DNA of 64,000 nucleotides, taken from NCBI GenBank assembly GCA_040403315.1, contig JBBAKX010000007.1:106605-170604 (forward strand), in the 5' to 3' direction. Position numbers and translations under genes: made by a program. Shown one piece after another: positions 1 through 7,789 of this stretch. Origin of the DNA: CAMCXT01 sp040403315 (lineage in GTDB: Bacteria; Bacteroidota; Bacteroidia; M30B66). Under the pieces are notes generated by a model, which saw nothing but the letters and a program-made list of their open reading frames with translations, ran no database searches and was not told the DNA's origin. Numbering within the stretch: position 1 is the stretch's first letter; each line of letters opens with the position of its first letter.

Positions 1-1
1 T

Positions 2-277
2 CAGTCGTCATCAGCACCTAAGCCTGTTGTTGTTCAGGAACCTGTTGCTCCAAAGAAAGAAAAGGTAAAGCCTTCTTTCAAGGAAACCCATGAATTCGAA
101 CAAATTGAAAAGGAACTTCCAAAACTAGAGGAGCATATCGCAGTGCTTGCAGCAGAAATGAACAGTGGAATTTCTGATCATTTGCGGTTGAAAGAAATCA
201 GCGATGAAGTAAAAAAACTTACGGAAACATTGGAACAGAAGTCAATGCGTTGGCTCGAACTTGCTGAAAAGATGTAA
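2..277 (+). CDS. ABC-F family ATPase, C-terminal end (5' partial)
   Basis: This is the last 91 residues of a protein that begins before the window. After a Pro/Lys-rich linker (APKPVVVQEPVAPKKEK) comes a charged helical segment starting KPSFKETHEFEQIEKELP and ending in a second helix, LTETLEQKSMRWLELAEKM. This is the coiled-coil C-terminal domain typical of Uup-type ABC-F ATPases, soluble proteins that act on the ribosome or on DNA rather than in transport. The ATPase domains lie outside the window, so the assignment rests on the tail alone. Its stop codon directly abuts the stop codon of the convergent RDD remnant. Confidence 0.72.
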   Translation, partial: QSSSAPKPVVVQEPVAPKKEKVKPSFKETHEFEQIEKELPKLEEHIAVLAAEMNSGISDHLRLKEISDEVKKLTETLEQKSMRWLELAEKM

Positions 278-708
278 TTATCTTATAATTAGGCAGTTCG
301 AATTGATGACTTCTGTGCTCGACATTGAATCGTGCCAACCCTTTCTTTTAGGATGAAAAAGCATGGCAACAATACCTCCGAAAACAGCAGCAATCGATAA
401 AAACTTTGCAGCATTTCGACCGATCGATTGCAATGCATCTACTCTTTTCCCTTTGAAATCTATAAACCATAAGCTCATTATCATTATCCCCGGAGATGCT
501 TGATAATCGAAGCTTTCCCAAATTGCCTAGTACAGAAATAATCCTGCCGTTGTGATGATGCTTATGCCGGTTTGAGCCTGAGAAGACCCCGTATTTCCTA
601 CTATCATGAATAAAATGGCAGATGCAAAAATACTCATGATCAAGGCATCGATAAGGTCGGCTATAATTCTTTTAAAAATGAAGGATAATTAATTTGAGGC
701 ATATTCAT
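278..708 (-). pseudogene. RDD family membrane protein, disrupted by a frameshift and a stop
   Basis: Three reading-frame segments together make one short RDD-family membrane protein. The start ATG at 708 gives MNMPQINYPSFLKE and stops. A -1 shift at the T5A4 run (670-678) continues as RIIADLIDALIMSIFASA, which carries the family's R and D near the first membrane helix. That frame meets an in-frame TAG at about 529-531. The last 68 codons (278-484) hold the family's C-terminal half, with FDYQASPG, DFKGKRVDALQSIGRN and a closing WHDSMSSTEV that matches the usual 'hDxxagT.V' ending. The usual GK after the TPG-like turn is GI. Two independent lesions argue for a dead gene rather than a sequencing slip. 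Confidence 0.8.
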
Positions 709-775
709 TGTTTAGAAATTAATATTCGAATTTAGGCTTCTCTAAAATCAAAACTAATCTCTTAATTTCAATTCC

Positions 776-1810
776 ATGCAAAGGGCAATCATTCTTTTTC
801 TGGGTTTCCTTATAATTTCTTCCTGCAAAGTAACCAATGTTTCTTATTCGGGATTGCGTCCCGCAGATGTAGCCCTCCCGAAAGAAATACAAAATGTTGT
901 TTTGGTGAATCGTTACAAAGCCGACCGCCGAAATGGATGGTTTAATGTGGTAGAAGGGCTTTTTACTGGTGAGATTTTGTTTGCTGATAAACGCGGAGTT
1001 GAACAAGCACTAGCATCCTTACAAACAAGACTACAAGATGGACCGAAATACAATGTAGCTATTGCCAGTGAGCAATTAACAGGCACAGGAACTGGTATAA
1101 TTCCTCCTCCACTAACATCTAACCAAATCTGGGAACTCTGTCAAATCAACAATGCCGATGCAGTTGTAGCTATTGAAAGTTTTGACTCAGATATAAATAT
1201 CACTGCCGAACCAAGACAACGCAAGCGCACTGTTAATGGACAGGAAGTCATAGAAAATTATTTCGAGGCGATCGAACAGGTTCGAATCAATATGACTTGG
1301 AGAACTTATAATGGGAAAAATGGAAATGTGATTGATCAACATACTATGGTGGCTCAACGTGCATTTACTGCATCAGGCTTAACGCCAGATATAGCTAGAA
1401 GAGGATTAATTTTTCCTGTGGATGCCATCATGCGAACTGCCTTTGAAGGAGGCGATTCATATGGCATTCGAATTTCCCCATCTTGGGTGAATTATGTAAG
1501 AGAGATTTATACAAAGGGTTCCCGTTCGGGACAAATGAAGGCCGCCAAGCGGATGGCTATTCGTGGAGATTGGGAAGGCGCAGCAAAGATTTGGGAAAGA
1601 CTTTCACAGTCGGACAATGAAAAAATCGCTAAGCGATCCTCTTACAATAGAGCTGTAGCCGCCGAATTTATGGGCAACTACGAAGAAGCTTTAACCTGGG
1701 CTAGAAAGGCAGCCGATCAATACGGACTTCGCAGAGCCGACCGATACATTTGGACGATCAAAGCCCGATTGGGTGAATTACAAAGGTTGGATCAGCAGAT
1801 GGAAGAATAA
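776..1810 (+). CDS. DUF6340-like lipoprotein
   Basis: A 344-residue protein with a lipoprotein signal peptide: a hydrophobic stretch ends in the lipobox LIISSC, so Cys17 would be lipidated. The body resembles the DUF6340 family of Bacteroidota lipoproteins, including the early conserved stretch RPADVALPKEIQNVVLVNR and a middle part DADVVAIESFDS-like (here NADAVVAIESFDSD). The last 100 residues are helical and TPR-like (AAKRMAIRGDWEGAAKIWE, then NRAVAAEFMGNYEEALTWA). Function is unknown; it is probably anchored in the outer or inner membrane facing the periplasm. It ends 5 bases before the sigma factor gene and is probably co-transcribed with it. The family name is from memory of the pattern and is less certain than the lipoprotein call. 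Confidence 0.72.
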   Translation: MQRAIILFLGFLIISSCKVTNVSYSGLRPADVALPKEIQNVVLVNRYKADRRNGWFNVVEGLFTGEILFADKRGVEQALASLQTRLQDGPKYNVAIASEQLTGTGTGIIPPPLTSNQIWELCQINNADAVVAIESFDSDINITAEPRQRKRTVNGQEVIENYFEAIEQVRINMTWRTYNGKNGNVIDQHTMVAQRAFTASGLTPDIARRGLIFPVDAIMRTAFEGGDSYGIRISPSWVNYVREIYTKGSRSGQMKAAKRMAIRGDWEGAAKIWERLSQSDNEKIAKRSSYNRAVAAEFMGNYEEALTWARKAADQYGLRRADRYIWTIKARLGELQRLDQQMEE

Positions 1811-1815
1811 TCTTC

Positions 1816-2373
1816 ATGTCGGAATACAAAATAGCTCCAACAGAACTTGAAGAAATCGCTGCGGCAATTCACAATCCGAAGGCATTTGAGCCTTTGTATA
1901 AGAGGCACTTTCCTGCAATTTATTCATACATCCGAAAAGCAACCGGTCAACCTGATTTGTCGGCGGATCTTACCAGCGATGTCTTTTGTTCTGCCTTGCT
2001 TAATCTAAAGCAGTTCAAAACAACAGCATTTGGCATTCGGCCTTGGCTTTTTAAAATTGCATTAAATCAACTAAGAATGCATTTTCGAAAAAGTTCGAAA
2101 GCTATGCATATCCCAATTTCTGAAGAGCATTTGAAATCGCTCGTTTTTAACGATCAAAAAGTTGAATCTAATGATTTGAAAAGATTGCTGGCTGCTCAAT
2201 TATCGCAATTGTCTGAAGAGGAACAAGAGGTTATTCAGTTACGTTTTGTGGCAGAATGTACCTTTAAAGAACTCGGTTTGATTTTAAATATTACTGAAGA
2301 TGCAGCCAAAATGTGCATGTCGAGGCTTCTTGAAAAACTCCGACACCAATTCCCTCAATCGTTGAAGCCATGA
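1816..2373 (+). CDS. ECF-type RNA polymerase sigma factor
   Basis: A 185-residue sigma-70 family protein of the extracytoplasmic-function type. The region-2 part (residues about 20-95) contains AFEPLYKRHFPAIYSYIRK, an acidic LTSDVF segment and PWLFKIALNQLRMHFRK, which bind the polymerase and the -10 region. The region-4 part (about 130-180) contains LSEEEQEVIQLRF followed by the helix-turn-helix TFKELGLILNITEDAAK for the -35 region. The size and two-domain layout are typical of the class. It sits 5 bases after a lipoprotein gene, and its last codons overlap the start of a 73-residue membrane protein (ATGA), a place where an anti-sigma factor is often found. No FecR or zinc anti-sigma protein is present nearby. 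Confidence 0.93.
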   Translation: MSEYKIAPTELEEIAAAIHNPKAFEPLYKRHFPAIYSYIRKATGQPDLSADLTSDVFCSALLNLKQFKTTAFGIRPWLFKIALNQLRMHFRKSSKAMHIPISEEHLKSLVFNDQKVESNDLKRLLAAQLSQLSEEEQEVIQLRFVAECTFKELGLILNITEDAAKMCMSRLLEKLRHQFPQSLKP

Positions 2374-2591
2374 AAGAAGAACCGAAACGTAAAGTTGAAA
2401 TCACAGAACCCTTCGAAATTGATTCAAAGGAAATTCAGAATGCCCAAGATTTTTCTAGGTTGATCACCAAATTTGATGAAGCAAAAAGACCGTTAACTAA
2501 GCGCCGACTTTTCGAATACAAACAACGTTGGTTTTTTATTGCTATCGCAATTATTGTGCTGATTGTCTTGATTATACTCAAAGCTATCTGA
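2370..2591 (+). CDS. Small single-pass membrane protein, possible sigma regulator
   Basis: A 73-residue protein whose start overlaps the sigma factor stop codon by 4 bases, so the two are translationally coupled. The first 50 residues are charged and likely cytoplasmic (EPFEIDSKEIQNAQDFSRL, then FDEAKRPLTKRRLFEYKQR). A single membrane helix follows at about residues 53-72, and almost nothing extends beyond it. No known domain is recognised. Position and topology fit a minimal membrane anchor that could hold the sigma factor at the membrane, but this is inference from context. The gene is real judging by the coupling and the coherent membrane-protein composition. Confidence 0.7.
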   Translation: MKEEPKRKVEITEPFEIDSKEIQNAQDFSRLITKFDEAKRPLTKRRLFEYKQRWFFIAIAIIVLIVLIILKAI

Positions 2592-2650
2592 TTTTTTATT
2601 CGATTAACCGTTACCTTTTTTCTTGTGCTGCATTTTGAAAATAAAAGCAC

Positions 2651-3364
2651 ATGAAAACCTACATCTTGAAATCCATTGCCTTATTGGCCGTTCTGTTATT
2701 TAATATTAGTATTTCAATCGGGCAAATGAGTCCCGACGACAAAAGATTTGAGCACTCAGGTTATCTTCAAGTTACTGTAACTTCGATGAAGGGAGTTTCA
2801 AAATTCGGCGAAACCATCATTTTTGAAGGAACCCATGATCCCAGAAAAGTAATTGAAGGAATATCAGATGCCAAAGGAAAATTCAACATTTGGTTGCAAA
2901 AGGGTGATATCTACAAAGTGAAAATATTAGGGATAGGGGAGATGAAGGATTTCAACACAATTGAAATTCCAAACAAGCTTGGCGCATATCAGGGGAAATA
3001 TCAAATACAATTTGAACTGCCTATTTCGGTCACCTTAGATGATGTATTGTTCGAAACCGGAAAGGCAGAAATAAAACCATCTTCATTCAAATCACTCAAT
3101 GATTTGGCTGAATTGCTGAAGCGAAAAGAAAAAATGGAGATTTTGGTGGTAGGACACACCGACGATCGAGGAGATTTCAATAAAAACATTTCACTATCGC
3201 AACAGCGTGCAGAGTCTGTTAAGCGATACTTAATCAACAAATCTGGCGCTTTGAATCGTGTAAAGGCTGAAGGGAAAGGTTCATCTGAACCAGTAGCTGA
3301 CAATGAATCTGAAGAGGGCAGAAAACTCAACCGAAGAACCGAAATTCAAGTGGTTCGTGAATAA
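2651..3364 (+). CDS. OmpA family outer membrane protein
   Basis: A 237-residue exported protein with an N-terminal signal peptide (hydrophobic core to about residue 24, ending SIGQ). Residues about 35-115 look like a small beta-rich domain with a carboxypeptidase-regulatory feel (ISDAKGKFNIWLQKGDIYK). Residues about 130-237 form an OmpA-like peptidoglycan-binding domain: VLFETGKAEIKPSS, VVGHTDDRGD, then SLSQQRAESVKRYL and GRKLNRRTEIQV. The Asp and Arg that hold diaminopimelate in this fold are present (HTDDRG and NRR). It probably links the outer membrane to the cell wall. It follows the sigma factor pair by 59 bases and might belong to the same transcript. Confidence 0.9.
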   Translation: MKTYILKSIALLAVLLFNISISIGQMSPDDKRFEHSGYLQVTVTSMKGVSKFGETIIFEGTHDPRKVIEGISDAKGKFNIWLQKGDIYKVKILGIGEMKDFNTIEIPNKLGAYQGKYQIQFELPISVTLDDVLFETGKAEIKPSSFKSLNDLAELLKRKEKMEILVVGHTDDRGDFNKNISLSQQRAESVKRYLINKSGALNRVKAEGKGSSEPVADNESEEGRKLNRRTEIQVVRE

Positions 3365-3461
3365 GTGAAATGATTTAGGATGACAAAGTCATTTTAGACC
3401 TCCTACAATCAAGGGAAGAAAAAAGTTTGATCTATTTTCAGTAAAAGTGAAGTTTAGTCAA

Positions 3462-3511
3462 CACAAAAAAGAGCCCTCAATTTGGATGAGGATTAACCAA
3501 GTTGAGGGCTC
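3462..3511 (-). terminator. Rho-independent terminator after the aldehyde dehydrogenase pair
   Basis: A 10-base inverted repeat, GAGCCCTCAA at 3471-3480 and TTGAGGGCTC at 3502-3511, is followed on the minus strand by a run of T (AAAAAA at 3465-3470 on the plus strand). It lies 17 bases past the stop of the minus-strand gene ending at 3528. It could also slow transcription from the OmpA gene on the other strand, but the T run there is poor. Confidence 0.85.
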
Positions 3512-3527
3512 TGAGTTTATTTCCTAG

Positions 3528-4475
3528 TTAAATCCCAATTGGGTGCCAGGTTGTTTTTACTTCAATGAAATCTTGAATTCTGTATGGATTTTCTTCTTTA
3601 GGTTCGAACCAATTTGATACGAATTCAATTCGCGCTCTTTTAACATTGAGCGCTGAAAGGGTTTCTACTTCTTTAATTTCCTCCGCTTTGTTGCTATGCA
3701 GATAGATAGCATTTACATCCATATGGTTTGCCATGTGCGCCAGCAACTCTTTTCTCGTGCCTGTGAGTATGTTTACCACGCCTGCAGGTATGTCGGAGGT
3801 TGCGATTACTTCTGCCAATGTAACGGCACTAAGCGCTTTGCTTTCAGAAGCCAAAACAACACAGGTATTTCCACCTGCGATAACTGGAGCCATCACGGAA
3901 ACAAGTCCCAATAAACCACTTTCTTCGGCAGCAACAATGGTAACGACACCTGTGGGCTCGTTCGATGAAAAATTGAAATGTGATGAACTCACAGGATTTA
4001 CAGAACTGAAAACAGCATTGAATTTATCGCACCAACCGGCATAATAAATCAGGCGGTCGATTGCTGTTTCTGTTTCTTTAGCAGCATCCTCTTTTGTTGC
4101 ACCCATCAATTGTAGTTCTTCAATGAACTGCGATGAACGAGTTTCGAGCATTTCTGCCAACCTGTAAAGAATTTGTGACTTGTTTAAGCCTGCTCGAGCG
4201 GCCCATTTTTCTTGGACTTCTCTTGCTGCTACAACGGCATTTCTGATGTCTTTGCGCGATGAAAGACAAAGATTAACAATGCTGCCATCAGTTAATGTTA
4301 ATGGATAGTAGCGACCAGATTCGGTGCGTGGAAACTGTCCATTGATGAAAATCTTGTAGGTTTTTTGAACCTTGATTCTTGAACTGCCGGTTTGCTTCGT
4401 TTCAGCCTGACCGTTGCTTGACGCAACTTCGGTCTTTTTTGCAGTTGGTTTTTTGGTTGTTGAGGTACTTGCCAT
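3528..4475 (-). CDS. Aldehyde dehydrogenase-fold pseudoenzyme (ALDH16 C-half-like)
   Basis: A 315-residue protein with the aldehyde dehydrogenase fold but without its chemistry. After a low-complexity Thr/Lys/Ala-rich start come KTYKIFINGQFPRTESGRYY (the usual N-terminal strand), VVAAREVQEKWAARAG and IYYAGWCDKFNAV. The cofactor region reads VVTIVAAEESGLLGLVSVM in place of the PWNFP motif, followed by GGNTCVVLASE. The protein ends soon after IPAGVVNILTGTRKELL. The ELGGK glutamate motif and the GQxC nucleophile are both absent, and the length is about 180 residues short of an active enzyme. It lies 19 bases after the catalytic partner. ALDH16 proteins carry an active and a dead half in one chain; this pair looks like the split form, so the dead half is likely a structural partner. 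Confidence 0.85.
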   Translation of the reverse strand: MASTSTTKKPTAKKTEVASSNGQAETKQTGSSRIKVQKTYKIFINGQFPRTESGRYYPLTLTDGSIVNLCLSSRKDIRNAVVAAREVQEKWAARAGLNKSQILYRLAEMLETRSSQFIEELQLMGATKEDAAKETETAIDRLIYYAGWCDKFNAVFSSVNPVSSSHFNFSSNEPTGVVTIVAAEESGLLGLVSVMAPVIAGGNTCVVLASESKALSAVTLAEVIATSDIPAGVVNILTGTRKELLAHMANHMDVNAIYLHSNKAEEIKEVETLSALNVKRARIEFVSNWFEPKEENPYRIQDFIEVKTTWHPIGI

Positions 4476-4494
4476 CTGAAATATCTTAAACTGA

Positions 4495-5994
4495 TTAACG
4501 AAGTTTTAAATAAGGTAACAATCCGTGCAGACCGCCTTCACGACCAAATCCACTTTCGCGAAATCCTCCAAATGGAGAAGAAGGATCAAACTTGTTGTAG
4601 GTATTTGCCCAAACAACACCTGCTTTCAGTTTGGTGGTCATGTTGAAGATTTTTGATCCTTTATCGGTCCAAACGCCAGCACTTAATCCGTAAGGAGTGT
4701 TGTTTGCTTTTTCGATAACTTCTTCAACCGTTCTAAATGTTTGAACAGCCAAAACAGGGCCGAAGATTTCCTCTTGAACCACTCTGTGGCTTTGTGAGGT
4801 ATTTAAGAAAAGCGTTGGTTTGCAGAAATATCCTTTGGCTGGAATACTACAGTTAGGCTGAAAAACCTCTCCACCTTCGTTCACTCCGATCTTCAAATAT
4901 TCGTTGATTTTCTTGAGTTGTTCAGGCGAATTTATCGCACCGATATCGGTGTTTTTGTCCATCGGATCACCAACAATTAGCGAAGCCATCCTGTCTTTAA
5001 GTTTTCGGATCACTTTATCGGCAACTCCTTCTTGTACAAAAAGTCTTGAGCCAGCGCAGCAAACGTGGCCTTGATTGAAGAATATTCCGTTTACAATGCC
5101 TTCAACTGCTTGATCAAGGGCAGCATCTTCAAAAATGATATTTGCTGCTTTTCCTCCAAGTTCAAGAGTTAATTTTTTACCTGTTCCTGCGATGGCTTTT
5201 TGGATCAACTTCCCAACATCTGTAGAGCCTGTAAAAGCAATTTTATCAATGTCAGGATGATTTACGATAGCTGCTCCTGTGGCACCTGCCCCGGTAACTA
5301 TGTTTACAACACCTGCAGGCAATCCTGATTCTTCAATGATTTCAGCAAGTTTTAGTGCTGTAAGTGGTGTTGATTCTGCGGGTTTAAGTACAACCGTATT
5401 TCCTGCCGCAAGTGCAGGTGCGATTTTCCATGCAGCCATTAACAATGGGAAATTCCAAGGAATTATTTGACCTGCAACTCCTATCGATTCAGGATTCTTA
5501 CCTGGAAACGCATATTCAAGTTTATCTGCCCAGCCTGCGTAATAGAAAAAGTGATTGGCTGCCAATGGAACATCGATATCGCGACTTTCACGGATAGGTT
5601 TTCCTCCATCCATTGATTCGATTACCGCAAATTCTCTTGCTCGTTCTTGAATCAATCGAGCAATTCGGTATATGTATTTTGCTCTTTCACGAGCAGGCAT
5701 TTTCGACCAAACGTTTTCGTAAGCAGCACGAGCAGCTTTCACGGCTTTGTCGACATCCTCTTGCGTGGCTTCTGCTACTTTGGCTAAAACCTGTTCAGTT
5801 GCAGGATTGATAGTATCAAAATATCCACCTTTGCTAGGTTTTACCCAAGCTCCATTGATAAAAAGGTCGTATTGTTTTTTCAATCGGATATGCGCACTTG
5901 ACTCAGGAGCGGGCGTATAGCTGAGGGCTTTACTAAAGTCTAAACTTGGTTCGGCGGACAGCTGCTGGTGTTTTTTATCTTGTTTTTTCGACAT
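4495..5994 (-). CDS. Aldehyde dehydrogenase (NAD-dependent, catalytic partner)
   Basis: A 499-residue aldehyde dehydrogenase that oxidises an aldehyde to the acid with NAD. All catalytic landmarks are present: PWNFPLLMAAWKIAPALAAG (Asn and cofactor site), VVLKPAESTP (cofactor Lys), FTGSTDVGKLI (nucleotide contact), ELGGKAANIIFEDA (general-base Glu) and NQGHVCCAGSRLFVQ (nucleophile Cys). The closing EEIFGPVL and FGGFRESGFGREGG are also typical. It lies between deoC and the dead ALDH-fold partner on the same strand with gaps of 12 and 19 bases. Because DeoC releases acetaldehyde, the likely substrate is acetaldehyde. The Lys/Gln-rich first 30 residues are poorly conserved. Confidence 0.94.
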   Translation of the reverse strand: MSKKQDKKHQQLSAEPSLDFSKALSYTPAPESSAHIRLKKQYDLFINGAWVKPSKGGYFDTINPATEQVLAKVAEATQEDVDKAVKAARAAYENVWSKMPARERAKYIYRIARLIQERAREFAVIESMDGGKPIRESRDIDVPLAANHFFYYAGWADKLEYAFPGKNPESIGVAGQIIPWNFPLLMAAWKIAPALAAGNTVVLKPAESTPLTALKLAEIIEESGLPAGVVNIVTGAGATGAAIVNHPDIDKIAFTGSTDVGKLIQKAIAGTGKKLTLELGGKAANIIFEDAALDQAVEGIVNGIFFNQGHVCCAGSRLFVQEGVADKVIRKLKDRMASLIVGDPMDKNTDIGAINSPEQLKKINEYLKIGVNEGGEVFQPNCSIPAKGYFCKPTLFLNTSQSHRVVQEEIFGPVLAVQTFRTVEEVIEKANNTPYGLSAGVWTDKGSKIFNMTTKLKAGVVWANTYNKFDPSSPFGGFRESGFGREGGLHGLLPYLKLR

Positions 5995-6006
5995 GTGCTG
6001 TCAGGA

Positions 6007-6939
6007 TTAATCGTTGGAGAAATAATTCAGACTTTGGTAAACACCAGTTTGGTCTTTTGCAAGTTGCATGAGAATGTCGTTCGCCAATTTTGAAGCGCCA
6101 AATCTGAACCAATCTGGGTTCATCCATGCTTCGCCAAGGGTTTCACGAACCATTACCAGATAATGCAATGCTAATTTCGAGGTAGCAATGCCGCCAGCGG
6201 GTTTCATGCCGATCATTTTGCCAGTTTCGTAGTAGTAGTCACGAATGGCCTCGAGCATAACCAATGTAACGGGCATGGTTGCAGCCGGTTGAATTTTTCC
6301 GGTGGAGGTTTTGATAAAATCGGCTCCAGCCAGAATGGCGATATCAGAAGCTTTTCGAACATTGTCGAGGGTTGAAAGTTCGCCTGTTTCGAGGATTACT
6401 TTAAGATGCGCCTTTCCGCAAGCTTCCTTCACAGCAGCAATCTCATCAAACACGAAATTGAATTCACCTTGAAGAAATTTACCTCTAGAAATCACCATGT
6501 CGATTTCATCAGCACCTTCTTCAACGGCAAATTTGGTATCATCGAGCTTCACTTTTAGTGGTACTAATCCACTTGGAAACGCAGTGGCAACAGCAGCCAC
6601 TTTGATGCTAGAACCTTTGAGAGCTTTTCGTGCTGTTCTCACCATGGTTGGATAAACACAAACTGCAGCAACTGTTGGGATTCCGGGCATAGCATCATGG
6701 GGATGCATGGCTTTATAGCACAACTGTTTAACTTTTCCCTCAGAATCTTTCCCTTCGAGCGTCGTGAGGTCGATCATGCTCAAGGCTAGTTTCAAACCTG
6801 CTATTTTGGTTTCGCCTTTAATTGATCGGCTTTGAAACCTTGCGCAGCGCTCTTCAACAGAAATTTGATCAATAGGAGGTGAGATCGATGGTTGGTAACT
6901 GACGTTGTGATTACCCATATTCGGATACAATTTTATCAA
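6007..6939 (-). CDS. deoC: Deoxyribose-phosphate aldolase
   Basis: Splits 2-deoxyribose 5-phosphate into glyceraldehyde 3-phosphate and acetaldehyde. The 310-residue chain has the class I aldolase signature: Lys210 in ADFIKTSTGK is the Schiff-base lysine, Lys246 in MKPAGGI is the second catalytic lysine, and Asp147 in EIDMVIS is the proton-relay residue. It is of the longer DeoC type, with an N-terminal extension compared with the roughly 220-residue short forms. The true start may be Met8 (MGNHNV) rather than the first Met. It leads a three-gene run with the aldehyde dehydrogenase pair, which would clear the acetaldehyde; the set is a deoxynucleoside catabolic operon. Confidence 0.95.
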   Translation of the reverse strand: MIKLYPNMGNHNVSYQPSISPPIDQISVEERCARFQSRSIKGETKIAGLKLALSMIDLTTLEGKDSEGKVKQLCYKAMHPHDAMPGIPTVAAVCVYPTMVRTARKALKGSSIKVAAVATAFPSGLVPLKVKLDDTKFAVEEGADEIDMVISRGKFLQGEFNFVFDEIAAVKEACGKAHLKVILETGELSTLDNVRKASDIAILAGADFIKTSTGKIQPAATMPVTLVMLEAIRDYYYETGKMIGMKPAGGIATSKLALHYLVMVRETLGEAWMNPDWFRFGASKLANDILMQLAKDQTGVYQSLNYFSND

Positions 6940-6957
6940 ATGTACAAAAGTGACAAC

Positions 6958-7317
6958 TTAACGAAGCCAGAAAGGCAAGCGCTTGAACAAGGGTATTGCC
7001 AAAAGGCATCCCAATGTATTGAAAATGAAATCAAAAATGTCGGAATATCGGTCGGTATAAATAGTTCCTTGTAAGATTTCAATAAGACCGCCGTATGCAA
7101 TACACGTTAATGTGATACGAAGTATTCTATTGTATTTCTGGTTGAATTTGCACAACCACCTTAAGTAAAACAAATTCAGGGCAAAGAAAACACCTAAGTG
7201 GGCGATTTTATCGAAATTGACAATATCAACCTTTGGTAGATCTTTGCCCGGAAGGAGCGTTAGTATTGTAATAATAAGAGTCCATAGCAGGGCAGGACCT
7301 GCATATCGGATCATCAA
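6958..7317 (-). CDS. VanZ-like family membrane protein
   Basis: A 119-residue integral membrane protein with about four hydrophobic helices. The family pattern is visible: an early proline after the first helix (LTLLPGKDLPK), FDKIAHLGVFFALNLFYL in the second helix and GGLIEILQ before a short loop, then DIFDFIFNTLGCLLA. VanZ was named for teicoplanin resistance, but most relatives are of unknown function. Its start codon overlaps the stop of gcvH by 4 bases, so the two are coupled. This pair next to sprA is a common gene order in flavobacteria. Confidence 0.85.
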   Translation of the reverse strand: MMIRYAGPALLWTLIITILTLLPGKDLPKVDIVNFDKIAHLGVFFALNLFYLRWLCKFNQKYNRILRITLTCIAYGGLIEILQGTIYTDRYSDIFDFIFNTLGCLLAIPLFKRLPFWLR

Positions 7318-7691
7318 TGTCCGATCAATGCCTTGTAATCGGTTGCGTTCAATAGACCTTCACGGTTGCTGTCGGTCAATTTTACGCGAATCATCCAGCC
7401 TTCACCGTAAGGATCAGCGTTTACAGTTTCTGGTGATGCTTCAAGACCTTCGTTAAATTCAATGATTTCTCCAGCGATTGGCATGTAAAGGTCCGATACC
7501 GTTTTTACTGCTTCAACTGTTCCGAAAATTTCGCCAATGTTAAGGGTGTCGCCAACTGTATCAACTTCAACGAATACAATGTCGCCAAGTTCACCTTGTG
7601 CGAAATCTGTGATGCCTACCAATGCAGTATCACCTTCAATTTTAACCCACTCGTGGTCTTTGGTGTAGAAAAGATCTTCTGGAAAATTCAT
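7314..7691 (-). CDS. gcvH: Glycine cleavage system H protein
   Basis: The lipoyl carrier of the glycine cleavage complex, which shuttles the aminomethyl group between the P, T and L proteins. The 125-residue chain is full length. Lys63 in TVEAVKTVSDLYMP is the lipoylated lysine. The N-terminal YTKDHEWVK and the glycine turn GITDFAQGELGDIVF are hallmarks of the family. The other parts of the complex are not in the window. It lies 98 bases downstream of sprA's 3' end in the opposite reading order, meaning upstream of nothing else but vanZ-like, with which it overlaps. A TACGTTTG element about 25 bases upstream resembles a -7 box but lacks a well-spaced -33 box. Confidence 0.97.
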   Translation of the reverse strand: MNFPEDLFYTKDHEWVKIEGDTALVGITDFAQGELGDIVFVEVDTVGDTLNIGEIFGTVEAVKTVSDLYMPIAGEIIEFNEGLEASPETVNADPYGEGWMIRVKLTDSNREGLLNATDYKALIGH

Positions 7692-7789
7692 GTCTGAGAT
7701 TTGAGCCTCAAACGTACCAATTTTCGACGAAATCTTGTGTCAAGATCTTCAAAAAATCAAGGTAATTCTGAAAAATTAATTGGTTAGCG

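Noticed and set aside
278..484. A separate 68-residue gene
   Set aside because: It is only the C-terminal part of the broken RDD gene; it has no gene start signals of its own.
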